Part shown: piece by piece, positions 1-8,484 of the stretch | How positions within the stretch are numbered: position 1 is the stretch's first letter | Layout: each line of letters starts with the position of its first letter | DNA from: MGBC163016 sp964518575 | GTDB lineage: Bacteria > Actinomycetota > Coriobacteriia > Coriobacteriales > Eggerthellaceae | Direction: 5' to 3' | Assembly: GCA_964518575.1 (NCBI GenBank) | Contig: CAZFGW010000016.1 | Span: 1-47,131, forward strand | DNA length: 47,131 nucleotides | Translations under genes and position numbers: made by a program | Notes under the pieces: generated by a model | The model's input: the letters and a program-made list of their open reading frames with translations, nothing else | What the model was told of the DNA's origin: nothing | The model's database searches: none

Positions 1-2341
1 AGTTATCGGCCATCGCTTCGCCGACCTCCTCGTTGGCTTCGTTCCAAACATCAACGACCTGCTTGTGGCGCTCTTCGTCGGACATGAGACCGAGCTCGTA
101 GTCCTCATCGATCGCGGCAACCTTCGCATCTGCCTTCGCCAAAATCTCGCCCTTGTTCGGCGGGATGGTGGCGTCATAGACCGAAACGGTAACGCCTGCG
201 CGCGTTGCATAGTGGAAGCCCGCGTCCTTGAGTCCGTCGAGGATGGGCGGAATTTCGCTTAAGCGATACGTGTTGCTGATCTTCTCAACANNNNNNNNNN
301 TCATTTCGTAGTTCAAGAAGGGGAAGTCATCGGGAAGGACGTTGTTGAAGATGACACGTCCCACCGTTGTCTGGATGCGCTCACCCGCTTTGTGATCCTC
401 ATATTTCCCATACGCTGTGGCAACTTTGCACGGCTCACTCAGGCGAACGTAGATCTTCGCCTGCAAGTCGAGGTCGGCACGGGCGTCGTAGGCATTCATC
501 GCATCGTTGAAGTCGATGAAGGCACGACCCTCGCCCGGGAAGCCATCACGCGCAGCGGTCAGGTAGTACAGACCGATGATCATGTCCTGCGTGGGAACGG
601 TCAACGGACGACCATGCGCCGGGGACTTGATGTTGTTGGAGGAGAGCATGAGCACGCGCGCCTCTGCCTGCGCCTCAGCGCCGAGCGGCACATGAACGGC
701 CATCTGGTCACCATCGAAGTCAGCGTTGAACGCGGTGCAGACGAGCGGGTGCAGGCGGATAGCCTTGCCCTCCACGAGCACGGGCTCGAACGCCTGGATG
801 CCCAAACGGTGCAGGGTTGGTGCGCGGTTCAGAAGGACAGGATGGTCCTTGATGACCTCTTCCAAAACGTCCCACACGTAGCTTGCGCCTCGGTCGACCG
901 CACGCTTCGCCGCTTTGATGTTCGCCGCGTACTCGAGCTCGACAAGCCGCTTCATAACGAAGGGCTTGAACAGTTCGAGCGCCATGGCTGACGGCAAACC
1001 GCACTGGTGCAGCTTGAGCTGAGGGCCGACCACGATAACCGAACGACCCGAGTAGTCAACGCGCTTACCCAAGAGGTTCTGACGGAAGCGTCCTTGCTTG
1101 CCCTTGAGCATGTCGGAGATGGATTTGAGCGGACGATTGCCAGGACCGGTCACCGCGCGACCACGACGTCCGTTGTCAAAGAGCGAGTCCACGGCCTCCT
1201 GAAGCATGCGCTTCTCGTTGTTGACGATGATCTCGGGTGCACCAAGATCGAGCAGCCTCTTCAAGCGGTTATTGCGGTTGATGACCCTGCGGTACAGATC
1301 GTTCAGGTCGGAGGTGGCGAAACGACCGCCATCGAGCTGAACCATCGGGCGCAGATCCGGCGGAATAACCGGGATCACGTCGAGGATCATATCGGAGGGC
1401 TTGTTGTCGGATTTCAGGAACGCGTCGACCACCTTGAGGCGCTTGATGGCTTTCACGCGCTTCTGACCTTTGCCGTTCGAGATGATCTCGCGCAGCTCTT
1501 CAGCCGTTGCCTCAAGATCGATGTTCTCGAGCAGGTCACGCACCGCCTCAGCACCCATGCCGCCGGTGAAGTAATCGCGGTAATTCGCATACATCTCACG
1601 GTAGAGCGCCTCATCGGGCACGAGCTGCTTCGGCTCGATCTTCATGAACTCATCGAGCGCATCCGCACGCAGCGCCTTGCGCTCATTGAACTCTTCGAAG
1701 ATGTCAGCGATCTCCTGCTCAACCTCCTCGGGGGTCAAGCGCTCTTCCTCTTCGGGAAGCTCATCGACAAGATCGTCATCCTCGGGAACATATTCGGTCG
1801 AAAGCCGACGCGTTGCCTCAATCAGGCGGTCGCGCTCGGCATCGAGCTCTTCAAGATCAGCCGCCAGCTCGTCGCGCAACTCATCAGCATCTTCCGTACG
1901 ACCCTCCACATCAACGCTCGTGATGATGGAGCTCGCGAAATACAGGACCTTCTCCAGCTCCTTCGGCGGAATGTCCAGCAGGTAACCAAGGCGCGAAGGC
2001 GATCCTTTGAAATACCAGATATGGCTCACGGGAGCGGCAAGCTCGATGTGACCCATACGCTCGCGGCGAACCTTGCTGCGCGTTACCTCAACGCCGCAGC
2101 GCTCGCACACGATACCCTTGAAGCGGACACGCTTGTATTTGCCGCAGGCACACTCCCAATCACGCGTCGGTCCGAAGATCTTTTCGCAATACAGACCATC
2201 CTTTTCCGGCTTGAGCGTGCGGTAATTGATGGTCTCAGGCTTTTTGACTTCCCCTCGGGACCAGCTGCGAACATCCTCGGCACTGGCAAGAGAAATACGC
2301 AATGCGTCAAAATTACGTACATCGAATTCTGTGTTCGGCAT
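1..2341 (-). CDS. rpoC: RNA polymerase beta' subunit (partial, 3' end outside window)
   Basis: This is the N-terminal part (about 780 residues) of the catalytic beta' subunit of RNA polymerase. The start is ATG at 2341, one base after the rpoB stop, with a GAGGAGG ribosome site inside the end of rpoB. Directly visible are the N-terminal zinc ribbon (CACGKYKR ... CERCGVEV) near residues 60-80 and the catalytic NADFDGDQM loop at 701-727, whose three aspartates bind the active-site magnesium. Beyond the gap the frame continues with DAGFHYATRAGVTVSVYDA, a conserved beta' segment, and runs off the window start. It is co-transcribed with rpoB. The only oddity is a run of 10 N at 291-300. The reading frame is the same on both sides of it. 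Confidence 0.98.
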   Translation of the reverse strand, partial: MPNTEFDVRNFDALRISLASAEDVRSWSRGEVKKPETINYRTLKPEKDGLYCEKIFGPTRDWECACGKYKRVRFKGIVCERCGVEVTRSKVRRERMGHIELAAPVSHIWYFKGSPSRLGYLLDIPPKELEKVLYFASSIITSVDVEGRTEDADELRDELAADLEELDAERDRLIEATRRLSTEYVPEDDDLVDELPEEEERLTPEEVEQEIADIFEEFNERKALRADALDEFMKIEPKQLVPDEALYREMYANYRDYFTGGMGAEAVRDLLENIDLEATAEELREIISNGKGQKRVKAIKRLKVVDAFLKSDNKPSDMILDVIPVIPPDLRPMVQLDGGRFATSDLNDLYRRVINRNNRLKRLLDLGAPEIIVNNEKRMLQEAVDSLFDNGRRGRAVTGPGNRPLKSISDMLKGKQGRFRQNLLGKRVDYSGRSVIVVGPQLKLHQCGLPSAMALELFKPFVMKRLVELEYAANIKAAKRAVDRGASYVWDVLEEVIKDHPVLLNRAPTLHRLGIQAFEPVLVEGKAIRLHPLVCTAFNADFDGDQMAVHVPLGAEAQAEARVLMLSSNNIKSPAHGRPLTVPTQDMIIGLYYLTAARDGFPGEGRAFIDFNDAMNAYDARADLDLQAKIYVRLSEPCKVATAYGKYEDHKAGERIQTTVGRVIFNNVLPDDFPFLNYEMXXXXVEKISNTYRLSEIPPILDGLKDAGFHYATRAGVTVSVYDATIPPNKGEILAKADAKVAAIDEDYELGLMSDEERHKQVVDVWNEANEEVGEAMADN
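291..300. other. Assembly gap (10 N) inside rpoC
   Basis: Ten unknown bases interrupt rpoC between the codons for NYEM and VEKISNTY. Taken literally they leave room for four residues and keep the frame. Related beta' proteins, as I recall them, have around eight residues here, so the run may be a placeholder rather than a true length. Confidence 0.9.
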
Positions 2342-2342
2342 C

Positions 2343-5300
2343 TTATTCCTCCTCTCCATTGCCAAGCAGGTCGGCAAGGTCAGCAGCGATCTCCTTCATA
2401 GTTTCATCACCGGAACCGCCTGACGACGCAGAAGCGCCTGAGCTTCCTCCGATAAGAAGATCCTCTGAGGGATCCTGGTTCATATTCCCGATCAATTCGC
2501 CGAGCTCAGCAGCAAGATCGTCGATGGCACTAGCGGTCTCATCCTCGGTCTTGCGCGCGTCGGCTTCCATCGACTCGCGGATTGCGCGGTCGAAATCACC
2601 ATCATCGGTATCGATGTTCGCGTCGACCTCTCCGCGATGTCCTTCAAGCTCCACGTTCAGGCAGAGCGATTTCATTTCTTTAACGAGAACCTTGAAGCTC
2701 TCGGGAACCTCGGGAGCAGGGATGTTCTCGCCCTTGACGATGCTCTCGTAGCTCTTGACGCGCCCGGCAGTGTCGTCGGACTTGACGGTCAGGATCTCCT
2801 GCAGCACGTTGGATGCGCCGTACGCGTAGAGCGCCCACACTTCCATCTCGCCGAAACGCTGTCCGCCGAACTGGGCTTTACCACCGAGCGGCTGCTGCGT
2901 GATGAGCGAGTAAGGACCGGTCGAACGAGCGTGGATCTTGTCGTCGACCATGTGACCGAGTTTCAGGATGTAGGTTTGACCCACCGTAATCGGCTCGCGG
3001 AATTTCTCGCCCGTGCGCCCGTCGTAGAGCCAGGTCTTGCCCGTCGGCGTCAGCTGCGGAACGAGTTCATCGCGCGCCTTGTCGCCGTACTTCTTGTGGT
3101 TGATATTGATGAGGTTGCGGTTCGCCTTCACGATGGCGTCCGAGATTTCCTCCTCGGTTGCGCCGTCGAACACCGGCGTCGAAACGTAGATTGGTCCCTC
3201 AACGACCTCGTCGGTGTCCTCCTTGTCGGACCAGCCCCATTTCGCCGCCCAGCCGAGATGGTTCTCAAGCAGCTGACCGACATTCATACGGGAAGGTACG
3301 CCCAAGGGATTCAGGATGACGTCGATGGGGGTGCCATCGGCGAGGTACGGCATGTCCTCAACGGGAAGCACGCGCGAAATAACGCCCTTGTTGCCGTGGC
3401 GACCAGAGAGCTTGTCGCCCTGCTGAACCTTACGCTTTTGGGCAACGTAGACGCGCACGAGCTCGTTGACCTGCGGGGGAAGGTCATCGCCGTTCTCACG
3501 CGAGAAGCGCAAGACGCCGATAACGCGACCGCCGGCACCGTGGGGAACGCGCAGCGACGTGTCACGCACCTCATGGGCTTTCGCGCCGAAGATGGCGCGC
3601 AGCAGGCGCTCTTCAGAGGTAGGCTCGGTCTCGCCCTTCGGGGTGACCTTACCGACGAGGATGTCTCCCGGGAAGACCTCGGCACCGATGCGGATGATGC
3701 CGTCGGAATCGAGGTCGGTGATCATATCGTCAGAGATGTTCGGAATCTCGCGCGTGATCTCTTCTTTACCCAGCTTGATAGAGCGGGCGTCGATCTCATA
3801 TTCCGAAATCTGAATGCTCGTGAGAAGGTCTTCGGCGACGACGCGCTCAGAGATGATGATAGCGTCCTCATAGTTGTAGCCTTCCCAAGGCATGTAGGCA
3901 ACCATCAGGTTGGCACCCAAAGCAAGTTCACCATGATCGCAGCTGGGACCATCAGCCAGCACCTCGCCCACCTCAACGCGGTCGCCCGGGCGGACGATCG
4001 GGCGGTGGTTGATGGAGCCCGACTGATTCGAACGCTGGAACTTAGGGATCAGATACTCGTCATATTCGCCACCATCGGTCTCAACGATGATGGTCTGACC
4101 GTCAACGTAGTTGACAACGCCGGCGTTCTGCGCGACGAGGATCTCGCCGGAGTCGACAGCGATGCGGTGCTCGATGCCCGTTCCAACGAGCGGAGCCTCC
4201 GGACGCAGCAGCGGCACTGCCTGGCGCTGCATGTTGGAGCCCATGAGCGCGCGGTTTGCGTCGTCGTGCTCCAAGAACGGAATCAGCGACGTAGCAACGC
4301 TGGTCATCTGGCGCGGAGAAACGTCCATGTAGTTCACGAGCATCGGATCGACCTCGTCCGGTTCGCCGAATTCGCCTGCCGCATTCTTGGTACGGCAGAG
4401 GATCTTCTTCGCGGGAACCCACTTGCCATCCTTGTCGTACGTGCCGAACTCGCGCGTCTTGGGATCGAAGGCATCGTTTGCCTGGGCAATGATGTAGTTC
4501 TCTTCCTCATCAGCAGTGAGGTAATCGACGTCATCGGTGACCTTGCCGTCGACCACGCGGCGATACGGTGACTCGATGAAGCCGAAATCGTTGACGCGCG
4601 CATAGGCAGCGAGCGAACCGATAAGACCGATGTTCGGACCTTCAGGCGTCTCGATCGGGCACATACGCCCATAGTGCGAAGTGTGGACGTCGCGAACCTC
4701 GAAGCCTGCGCGCTCGCGGGAAAGACCGCCCGGGCCGAGTGCGGACAGACGGCGCTTGTGGGTGATGCCCGACGCCGGGTTCGTCTGATCCATGAACTGC
4801 GAGAGCTGGGAGCTTCCGAAGAACTCCTTCACCGCAGCAACGATCGGGCGGATGTTCACCAAAGCGTTGGGGTTTATCTCGTCGGAATCCTGCATGCTCA
4901 TGCGCTCGCGAACGACGCGCTCCATGCGGGAGATGCCGATGCGGAACTGGTTCTGGATCAACTCGCCCACGGTGCGGATACGCCTGTTTCCAAAGTGGTC
5001 GATGTCGTCGGTTTGATATCCGTCGACACCGTCGTGCAGCGCGATGATGTAGCGCATCGTGCGGACGATGTCCTCTTTCGTAAGCGTGGATGAGTTGTTC
5101 TCTTCGAAATCCTCATCCAGTTTCTTATCCATCTTATAGCGACCGACCTTCGCGAGGTCATAGCGCTGCGGATTGAAGAAAAGTCCCTCGAGGAGCGTAC
5201 GCGCCGAATCAACGGTCGGCGGCTCGCCGGGACGGAAACGCTTATAGAGCTCGATCAGGCTTTCCTCGCGTGTCGTGGCTGGGTCACGCTCGAGGGTGCG

Positions 5301-5966
5301 TCTGATCATCTCGGAATCGCCGAGCAGCTCGATGATCTCTTCGTTCGTTTCTGCAAGATTCAACGCGCGCAACAGCAGCGTTGAGGGCTGCTTGCGTTTG
5401 CGATCGATGCGCACGGAAAGGATGTCGCGCTTGTCCGTCTCGAACTCCAGCCATGCACCGCGGCTGGGGATGATCTTCGCGTTATAGATGATCTTGTCGG
5501 AGGTCTTGTCGCGCTCAGAGGAGAAATACACGCCCGGGGAACGGACGAGCTGAGACACGACAACGCGCTCGGTGCCGTTGATGATGAAGGTGCCGCGCGG
5601 GGTCATGAGCGGATAATCGCCCAAGAAGATGGGGATCTCTGCCTGGACGCCGGTGTTACGATTCACGAAATTAAATACGACCGTCAGGCTTGCCTGATAG
5701 GTGACGTCCTTTTCCTTGCACTCATCGACGGTGTATTGCGGTTCGTCGAACGAATGGCTCACATACGACAAAGACATGTCCTTCGAATTCGACTCGATGG
5801 GACCGATGTCCTTGAATGCTTGCTCAATGCCCTCCGTCTTGAACCAATCGAAGCTGTTGGTTTGGATGCCGATCAGGTTCGGCAGATCCATGACATCTTG
5901 GATCTTCGCGAAGCTCTTTCTCTCTCGATAAAGGCTGGTCGAAGCAGGTTTTTTAGCTTTAGCCAC
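2343..5966 (-). CDS. rpoB: RNA polymerase beta subunit
   Basis: Beta subunit of RNA polymerase, about 1207 residues. I chose GTG at 5966 (VAKAKKPAST) because an AGGAGGG ribosome site lies just upstream. The open frame continues 16 codons further but without such a site. The rifampicin region is intact: SSQLSQFMDQTNP, ITHKRRLSALGPGG and RERAGFEVRDVH match the sensitive consensus, with Asp, His and Ser present at the positions usually mutated in resistance. ETPEGPNIGLIGSLA and the C-terminal KLSGRHGNKG block are also present. The tail is Ser/Gly- and acid-rich and ends GNGEEE. rpoC starts one base after the stop, so the two form one operon. Confidence 0.98.
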   Translation of the reverse strand: MAKAKKPASTSLYRERKSFAKIQDVMDLPNLIGIQTNSFDWFKTEGIEQAFKDIGPIESNSKDMSLSYVSHSFDEPQYTVDECKEKDVTYQASLTVVFNFVNRNTGVQAEIPIFLGDYPLMTPRGTFIINGTERVVVSQLVRSPGVYFSSERDKTSDKIIYNAKIIPSRGAWLEFETDKRDILSVRIDRKRKQPSTLLLRALNLAETNEEIIELLGDSEMIRRTLERDPATTREESLIELYKRFRPGEPPTVDSARTLLEGLFFNPQRYDLAKVGRYKMDKKLDEDFEENNSSTLTKEDIVRTMRYIIALHDGVDGYQTDDIDHFGNRRIRTVGELIQNQFRIGISRMERVVRERMSMQDSDEINPNALVNIRPIVAAVKEFFGSSQLSQFMDQTNPASGITHKRRLSALGPGGLSRERAGFEVRDVHTSHYGRMCPIETPEGPNIGLIGSLAAYARVNDFGFIESPYRRVVDGKVTDDVDYLTADEEENYIIAQANDAFDPKTREFGTYDKDGKWVPAKKILCRTKNAAGEFGEPDEVDPMLVNYMDVSPRQMTSVATSLIPFLEHDDANRALMGSNMQRQAVPLLRPEAPLVGTGIEHRIAVDSGEILVAQNAGVVNYVDGQTIIVETDGGEYDEYLIPKFQRSNQSGSINHRPIVRPGDRVEVGEVLADGPSCDHGELALGANLMVAYMPWEGYNYEDAIIISERVVAEDLLTSIQISEYEIDARSIKLGKEEITREIPNISDDMITDLDSDGIIRIGAEVFPGDILVGKVTPKGETEPTSEERLLRAIFGAKAHEVRDTSLRVPHGAGGRVIGVLRFSRENGDDLPPQVNELVRVYVAQKRKVQQGDKLSGRHGNKGVISRVLPVEDMPYLADGTPIDVILNPLGVPSRMNVGQLLENHLGWAAKWGWSDKEDTDEVVEGPIYVSTPVFDGATEEEISDAIVKANRNLININHKKYGDKARDELVPQLTPTGKTWLYDGRTGEKFREPITVGQTYILKLGHMVDDKIHARSTGPYSLITQQPLGGKAQFGGQRFGEMEVWALYAYGASNVLQEILTVKSDDTAGRVKSYESIVKGENIPAPEVPESFKVLVKEMKSLCLNVELEGHRGEVDANIDTDDGDFDRAIRESMEADARKTEDETASAIDDLAAELGELIGNMNQDPSEDLLIGGSSGASASSGGSGDETMKEIAADLADLLGNGEEE

Positions 5967-6020
5967 GAAGCTTTCCCTCCTTTGTAACGAACGCGAATGT
6001 GCTAAAAACAGCAATCGTCT

Positions 6021-6049
6021 ACGCTAACGAAACAAAGCAGGCGAGTCAA
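6021..6049 (-). promoter_or_regulatory. rpoBC promoter
   Basis: Reading on the minus strand, TTGACT (6044-6049) and TAGCGT (6021-6026) are separated by exactly 17 bp, about 55 bp upstream of the rpoB start. No hairpin terminator is visible between the LytTR gene and rpoB, so some read-through from upstream is possible. Confidence 0.7.
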
Positions 6050-6084
6050 GAAAAATTTTTACGAAGTATGGAGATTTTGTGGTT

Positions 6085-6801
6085 TTAGAGCTCCAAAGCT
6101 TTCTTCAGCGAGGAAACGCGGCGGCGGCTCACGGGAATCTTGTCCTCCACCCCGTTCAGGGTGAGCGAAAGCGTTCCGCCCTTGATCGAATCGACTTCCT
6201 CGACCATCGAAAGGTTCACGAGGAATGCGCGATGCACTCTGAAGAATCCGTGACCATCAAGACGTTTCTCGAGCTGTGCCAGAGAGACCGTTGAGAAGTA
6301 CCGGTCGGTATCAGTTTGGAGGTAGGCGTAATCGTCGCGCGCCTTGACGAACCGAATGGTGTCGATGCCGATGAGAATCTTCTTGCCGCCCTTCTCGACG
6401 GGGATGCGCTCATTTTTCTGTGCCTGCACATGAAGTGCAACCTGCTCGCGCACGCGGGCGATTGCCTGGGCAAGGCGGTCAGTCTCGACGGGCTTGACCA
6501 GATAGTCGATAGCTGAGACGGCGAACGCATCAAGCGCGTGTTCGCTATATGCAGTAACGAAAACAACCTGAGGCGGGAATTTCAGATGGCGAAGGGCATC
6601 GGCGAGTTGCAGTCCGGTGGCGTCGGGCATATTGATGTCAAGAAACATGACATCGCACGGAAACTCTTTGAGTTTCTCGATTGCCTCTCTGACCCCAGCG
6701 GCCTCGGCGACCACTTCGACGCCGCCCACTTCATTGAGCAGATACGACAGCTCTGACCGAGCTGGAGCCTCATCGTCAACGATAATTGCCTTTAACACCA
6801 T
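6085..6801 (-). CDS. LytTR-family response regulator
   Basis: A 238-residue response regulator. The N-terminal receiver domain carries the acidic pocket (IIVDDE, residues 6-11), the phosphoacceptor Asp in DVMFLDINMP (near residue 55) and the K of DYLVKPVE. The C-terminal half (about residues 135-238) is a LytTR DNA-binding domain, with DYAYLQTDTDRYFSTVSLAQLEKR followed by FFRVHRAFLVNL. Proteins of this type bind imperfect direct repeats and often control surface or secreted functions. No histidine kinase gene is adjacent in the window, so its partner must be encoded elsewhere. ATG 6801 sits only 3 nt after AAGGAG; the next codon, GTG 6798, is an alternative start. It lies directly upstream of rpoB in the same orientation. 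Confidence 0.9.
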   Translation of the reverse strand: MVLKAIIVDDEAPARSELSYLLNEVGGVEVVAEAAGVREAIEKLKEFPCDVMFLDINMPDATGLQLADALRHLKFPPQVVFVTAYSEHALDAFAVSAIDYLVKPVETDRLAQAIARVREQVALHVQAQKNERIPVEKGGKKILIGIDTIRFVKARDDYAYLQTDTDRYFSTVSLAQLEKRLDGHGFFRVHRAFLVNLSMVEEVDSIKGGTLSLTLNGVEDKIPVSRRRVSSLKKALEL

Positions 6802-6832
6802 CTACTCCTTATCTGAATGCCTCTGTCGGTGA

Positions 6833-6962
6833 TACCCCACGGGGTAACCATCAACAGCGACCGTTGCTTCATTGCCGTGCACGTTGCATACATAAGCGCC
6901 TCAAAGGGGCACTGCTGAGAACATCTGGCAGCTACCAGCGCGTATGCAGTCTCGCTATTATA
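6833..6962 (-). promoter_or_regulatory. Promoter and leader of the LytTR regulator
   Basis: A perfect TATAAT -10 box lies at 6957-6962 on the minus strand, with a poor -35. This would give a leader of about 150 nt. Near its end is a small perfect hairpin (TACCCC, loop of two, GGGGTA; 6833-6846) about 35 nt before the start codon. Nothing else was recognised in 6802-7049. Confidence 0.45.
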
Positions 6963-7049
6963 GTGCAGAAATCGTCCGTTTACCGAGAAAATGACGCTTC
7001 CTTGGAAACCTCATTTTATCAGATACGAACATCCCGACTTAACGCAGGC

Positions 7050-7078
7050 AAGACAGCAGCAAGAAGTTGGGTTATACT
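7050..7078 (+). promoter_or_regulatory. tRNA-Leu promoter
   Basis: AAGACA (7050-7055) and TATACT (7073-7078) are spaced by 17 bp and end 17 bp before the tRNA, a good sigma70-type promoter. Confidence 0.65.
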
Positions 7079-7095
7079 CCTATGCTACGCCCGTT

Positions 7096-7179
7096 GCCCG
7101 GGTGATGGAATGGCAGACATGTCGGTCTCAAAAACCGATGCTTCACGGCATGTGGGTTCGAATCCCACCCCGGGCACCA
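7096..7179 (+). tRNA. tRNA-Leu (anticodon CAA)
   Basis: A complete tRNA cloverleaf: acceptor stem GCCCGGG/CCCGGGC, anticodon stem TCGGT/ACCGA around the loop CTCAAAA (anticodon CAA, reading UUG), a long class II variable arm (TGC...GCA) typical of leucine tRNAs, the T arm GTGGGTTCGAATCCCAC, and an encoded CCA end. Its last 15 bases before CCA recur downstream, next to the tandem repeat. Confidence 0.97.
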
Positions 7180-7216
7180 CAATGCCGAGGTATTTGCAAA
7201 ATACCCCGGCATTGTG
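7178..7216 (+). other. Strong hairpin after tRNA-Leu
   Basis: A near-perfect stem of 10 bp (CACAATGCCG/CGGCATTGTG) plus a further 7 bp (GGTATTT/AAATACC) with a 3-nt loop, beginning in the CCA end of the tRNA. No T-tract follows, so it is not a standard intrinsic terminator. The right arm lies within the first copy of the 164-bp repeat. Confidence 0.75.
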
Positions 7217-7530
7217 CGTTTCGGGGGTGAGGGTGAGAACCCACCGGGTTCGATTCCGGGTGTATCGTCAGAGACACCCGGAACTGCGAGGGTCAAGGTG
7301 CCGCGTAGCGGCCGCGCACAGAATCACAACGTGATTGTGTGCGGAGACTTGACGCGAAGCCATCCCACCCCGGCATTGTGCGTTTCGGGGGTGAGGGTGA
7401 GAACCCACCGGGTTCGATTCCGGGTGTATCGTCAGAGACACCCGGAACTGCGAGGGTCAAGGTGCCGCGTAGCGGCCGCGCACAGAATCACAACGTGATT
7501 GTGTGCGGAGACTTGACGCGAAGCCATCCC
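7203..7530 (+). repeat. Exact 164-bp tandem duplication
   Basis: Two directly adjacent copies, 7203-7366 and 7367-7530, appear identical base for base. A third copy begins (7531-7537) and then diverges. The copy boundaries coincide with sequences like the tRNA-Leu 3' end: ATCCCACCCCGGGCA at 7162-7176 and 7526-7540, with a one-base-shorter version at 7362-7375. No credible protein is encoded. The short open frames here are translations of tRNA-like sequence. Confidence 0.97.
7224..7371 (+). ncRNA. Candidate structured RNA (one unit of the tandem repeat)
   Basis: One unit folds by eye into a closed multibranch structure. The outer stem GGGGTG-GGGTG/CATCC-CACCCC pairs 7224-7235 with 7361-7371, with one bulge. 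Inside are a GAACCC/GGGTTC hairpin (7237-7251) and a perfect 10-bp hairpin TTCCGGGTGT/ACACCCGGAA (7254-7283). The third branch is a GTCAAG/CTTGAC stem (7292-7353) holding two further hairpins, at 7300-7312 and 7315-7343. The same structure repeats 164 bp downstream. The strand is inferred from the upstream tRNA promoter. I do not recognise the family. Confidence 0.55.
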
Positions 7531-7604
7531 ACCCCGGGCAGGTCTCTGCCCCATGCCGATCTGGGTTAAACCACTAATCGACTCGAAGGATTCTTCGCGA
7601 TACG

Positions 7605-7648
7605 GCGGGCGAAATGAATCTCGCGCATGCGTCCACCTGAATGATTTT
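7605..7648. repeat. Dispersed palindromic repeat, copy 1
   Basis: A degenerate member of the intergenic palindrome family: GGGCGAAATGAATCTCGC followed by GTCCACCTGAATGATTTT, which is the reverse complement of the flank seen in the copies near 33.9 and 41.7 kb. It lies between the tRNA-linked tandem repeat and the 3' end of ecfT. Confidence 0.65.
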
Positions 7649-7712
7649 CGTCATTAACAATGCTCAATCGTCCCGCAACGTTCACCATTGATGACGGCAT
7701 CCCCGTCCTGCG

Positions 7713-8483
7713 TCACGCGATAAAAAACTGCACGCACAGGGCAGCGGGAATCAACGCAGCGCTGACGATCAAGCACACTACATCGATGGCACGGAACGGA
7801 TACTCCTTGTACCCGCTTGCGCGCGTGCGCAAATTGAACCCACGCACCTCCGCAGCGATCGCCGCCGAATTGGTCTTGCGCACCGAACTCACCAACAGCG
7901 GTACGCAAAGCGGAATCATCAATCGAACACGCTTCACGAAACTGCCATCAAACTCAACGCCGCGCGCGGTCTGCGCTTCCATGATCTGCGACATATCGTT
8001 CATGAACACAGGAATGAAATGCACGGCGCTCGTGAACGTGAACGCATACTTATAAGGACAATGGAGAATCTTGCAAAACGCATTCGCGATATCGTTGAGC
8101 TGCGTAACATACATCACCAAGAAAAGAGGGATCGCGCACGTCACGAGACGCACCACCACAAGAATCGCCATATAAATGCTTCCCGTCCCGATATACCCCC
8201 AGGGAAGCTCCACCAACACATCGCCGCGTGGCGTGGTCAAAAGCGCGATGATCGCCAGAAGCACCGAGAACACCGCGACGGCTTTCGCAAGTCCGAACGC
8301 CTGCCGCGTCATGCGGCAGCTTGCCGCTAGAACAAAATCGAGCGCTAACAAGCACAGCAGGAAAATGATATTCGACGTGCAAAAGCACGCAACGGAGATA
8401 AAGAGCGCGCAGAAAATCTTCGCGACGGGATTCATTCTATGAATGAAACTGGTACCGGGCACATACTCAAGGAACTTTGCCAT
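7713..8483 (-). CDS. ecfT: ECF transporter transmembrane component T (EcfT)
   Basis: Scaffold membrane subunit of an energy-coupling factor importer; it couples ATP hydrolysis by the two EcfA subunits to movement of the S component. The roughly 256-residue protein has several hydrophobic segments and, near the C-terminus, cytoplasmic coupling helices. The first short signature reads QTARGVEF (AR-G of the family motif) and the second AAEVRGFNLRTRA (RGF). The gene follows ecfA2 almost without gap; ATG 8483 is one base after its stop, preceded by AGGTGA. GTG at 8492 is an alternative start overlapping ecfA2. It is last in a four-gene operon whose S component suggests tryptophan or a related compound as substrate. 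Confidence 0.9.
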   Translation of the reverse strand: MAKFLEYVPGTSFIHRMNPVAKIFCALFISVACFCTSNIIFLLCLLALDFVLAASCRMTRQAFGLAKAVAVFSVLLAIIALLTTPRGDVLVELPWGYIGTGSIYMAILVVVRLVTCAIPLFLVMYVTQLNDIANAFCKILHCPYKYAFTFTSAVHFIPVFMNDMSQIMEAQTARGVEFDGSFVKRVRLMIPLCVPLLVSSVRKTNSAAIAAEVRGFNLRTRASGYKEYPFRAIDVVCLIVSAALIPAALCVQFFIA

Positions 8484-8484
8484 C

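Noticed and set aside
2637..4571. Long open frame (about 640 codons) on the plus strand opposite rpoB, and a similar one opposite rpoC at 1007-2401
   Set aside because: These mirror the codon pattern of the highly conserved rpoB and rpoC genes, have no ribosome sites and contain Arg/His/Leu-rich antisense composition.
7178..7216. Intrinsic terminator of tRNA-Leu
   Set aside because: The hairpin is strong but is followed by CGTTTCGG, with no T-tract; kept as a hairpin only.
7072..7569. Short frames with GWDSNP- or RVRTHRVRF-like sequence around the tRNA and tandem repeat
   Set aside because: They are translations of tRNA T-arm and repeat sequence. Identical peptides arise only because the DNA is duplicated.
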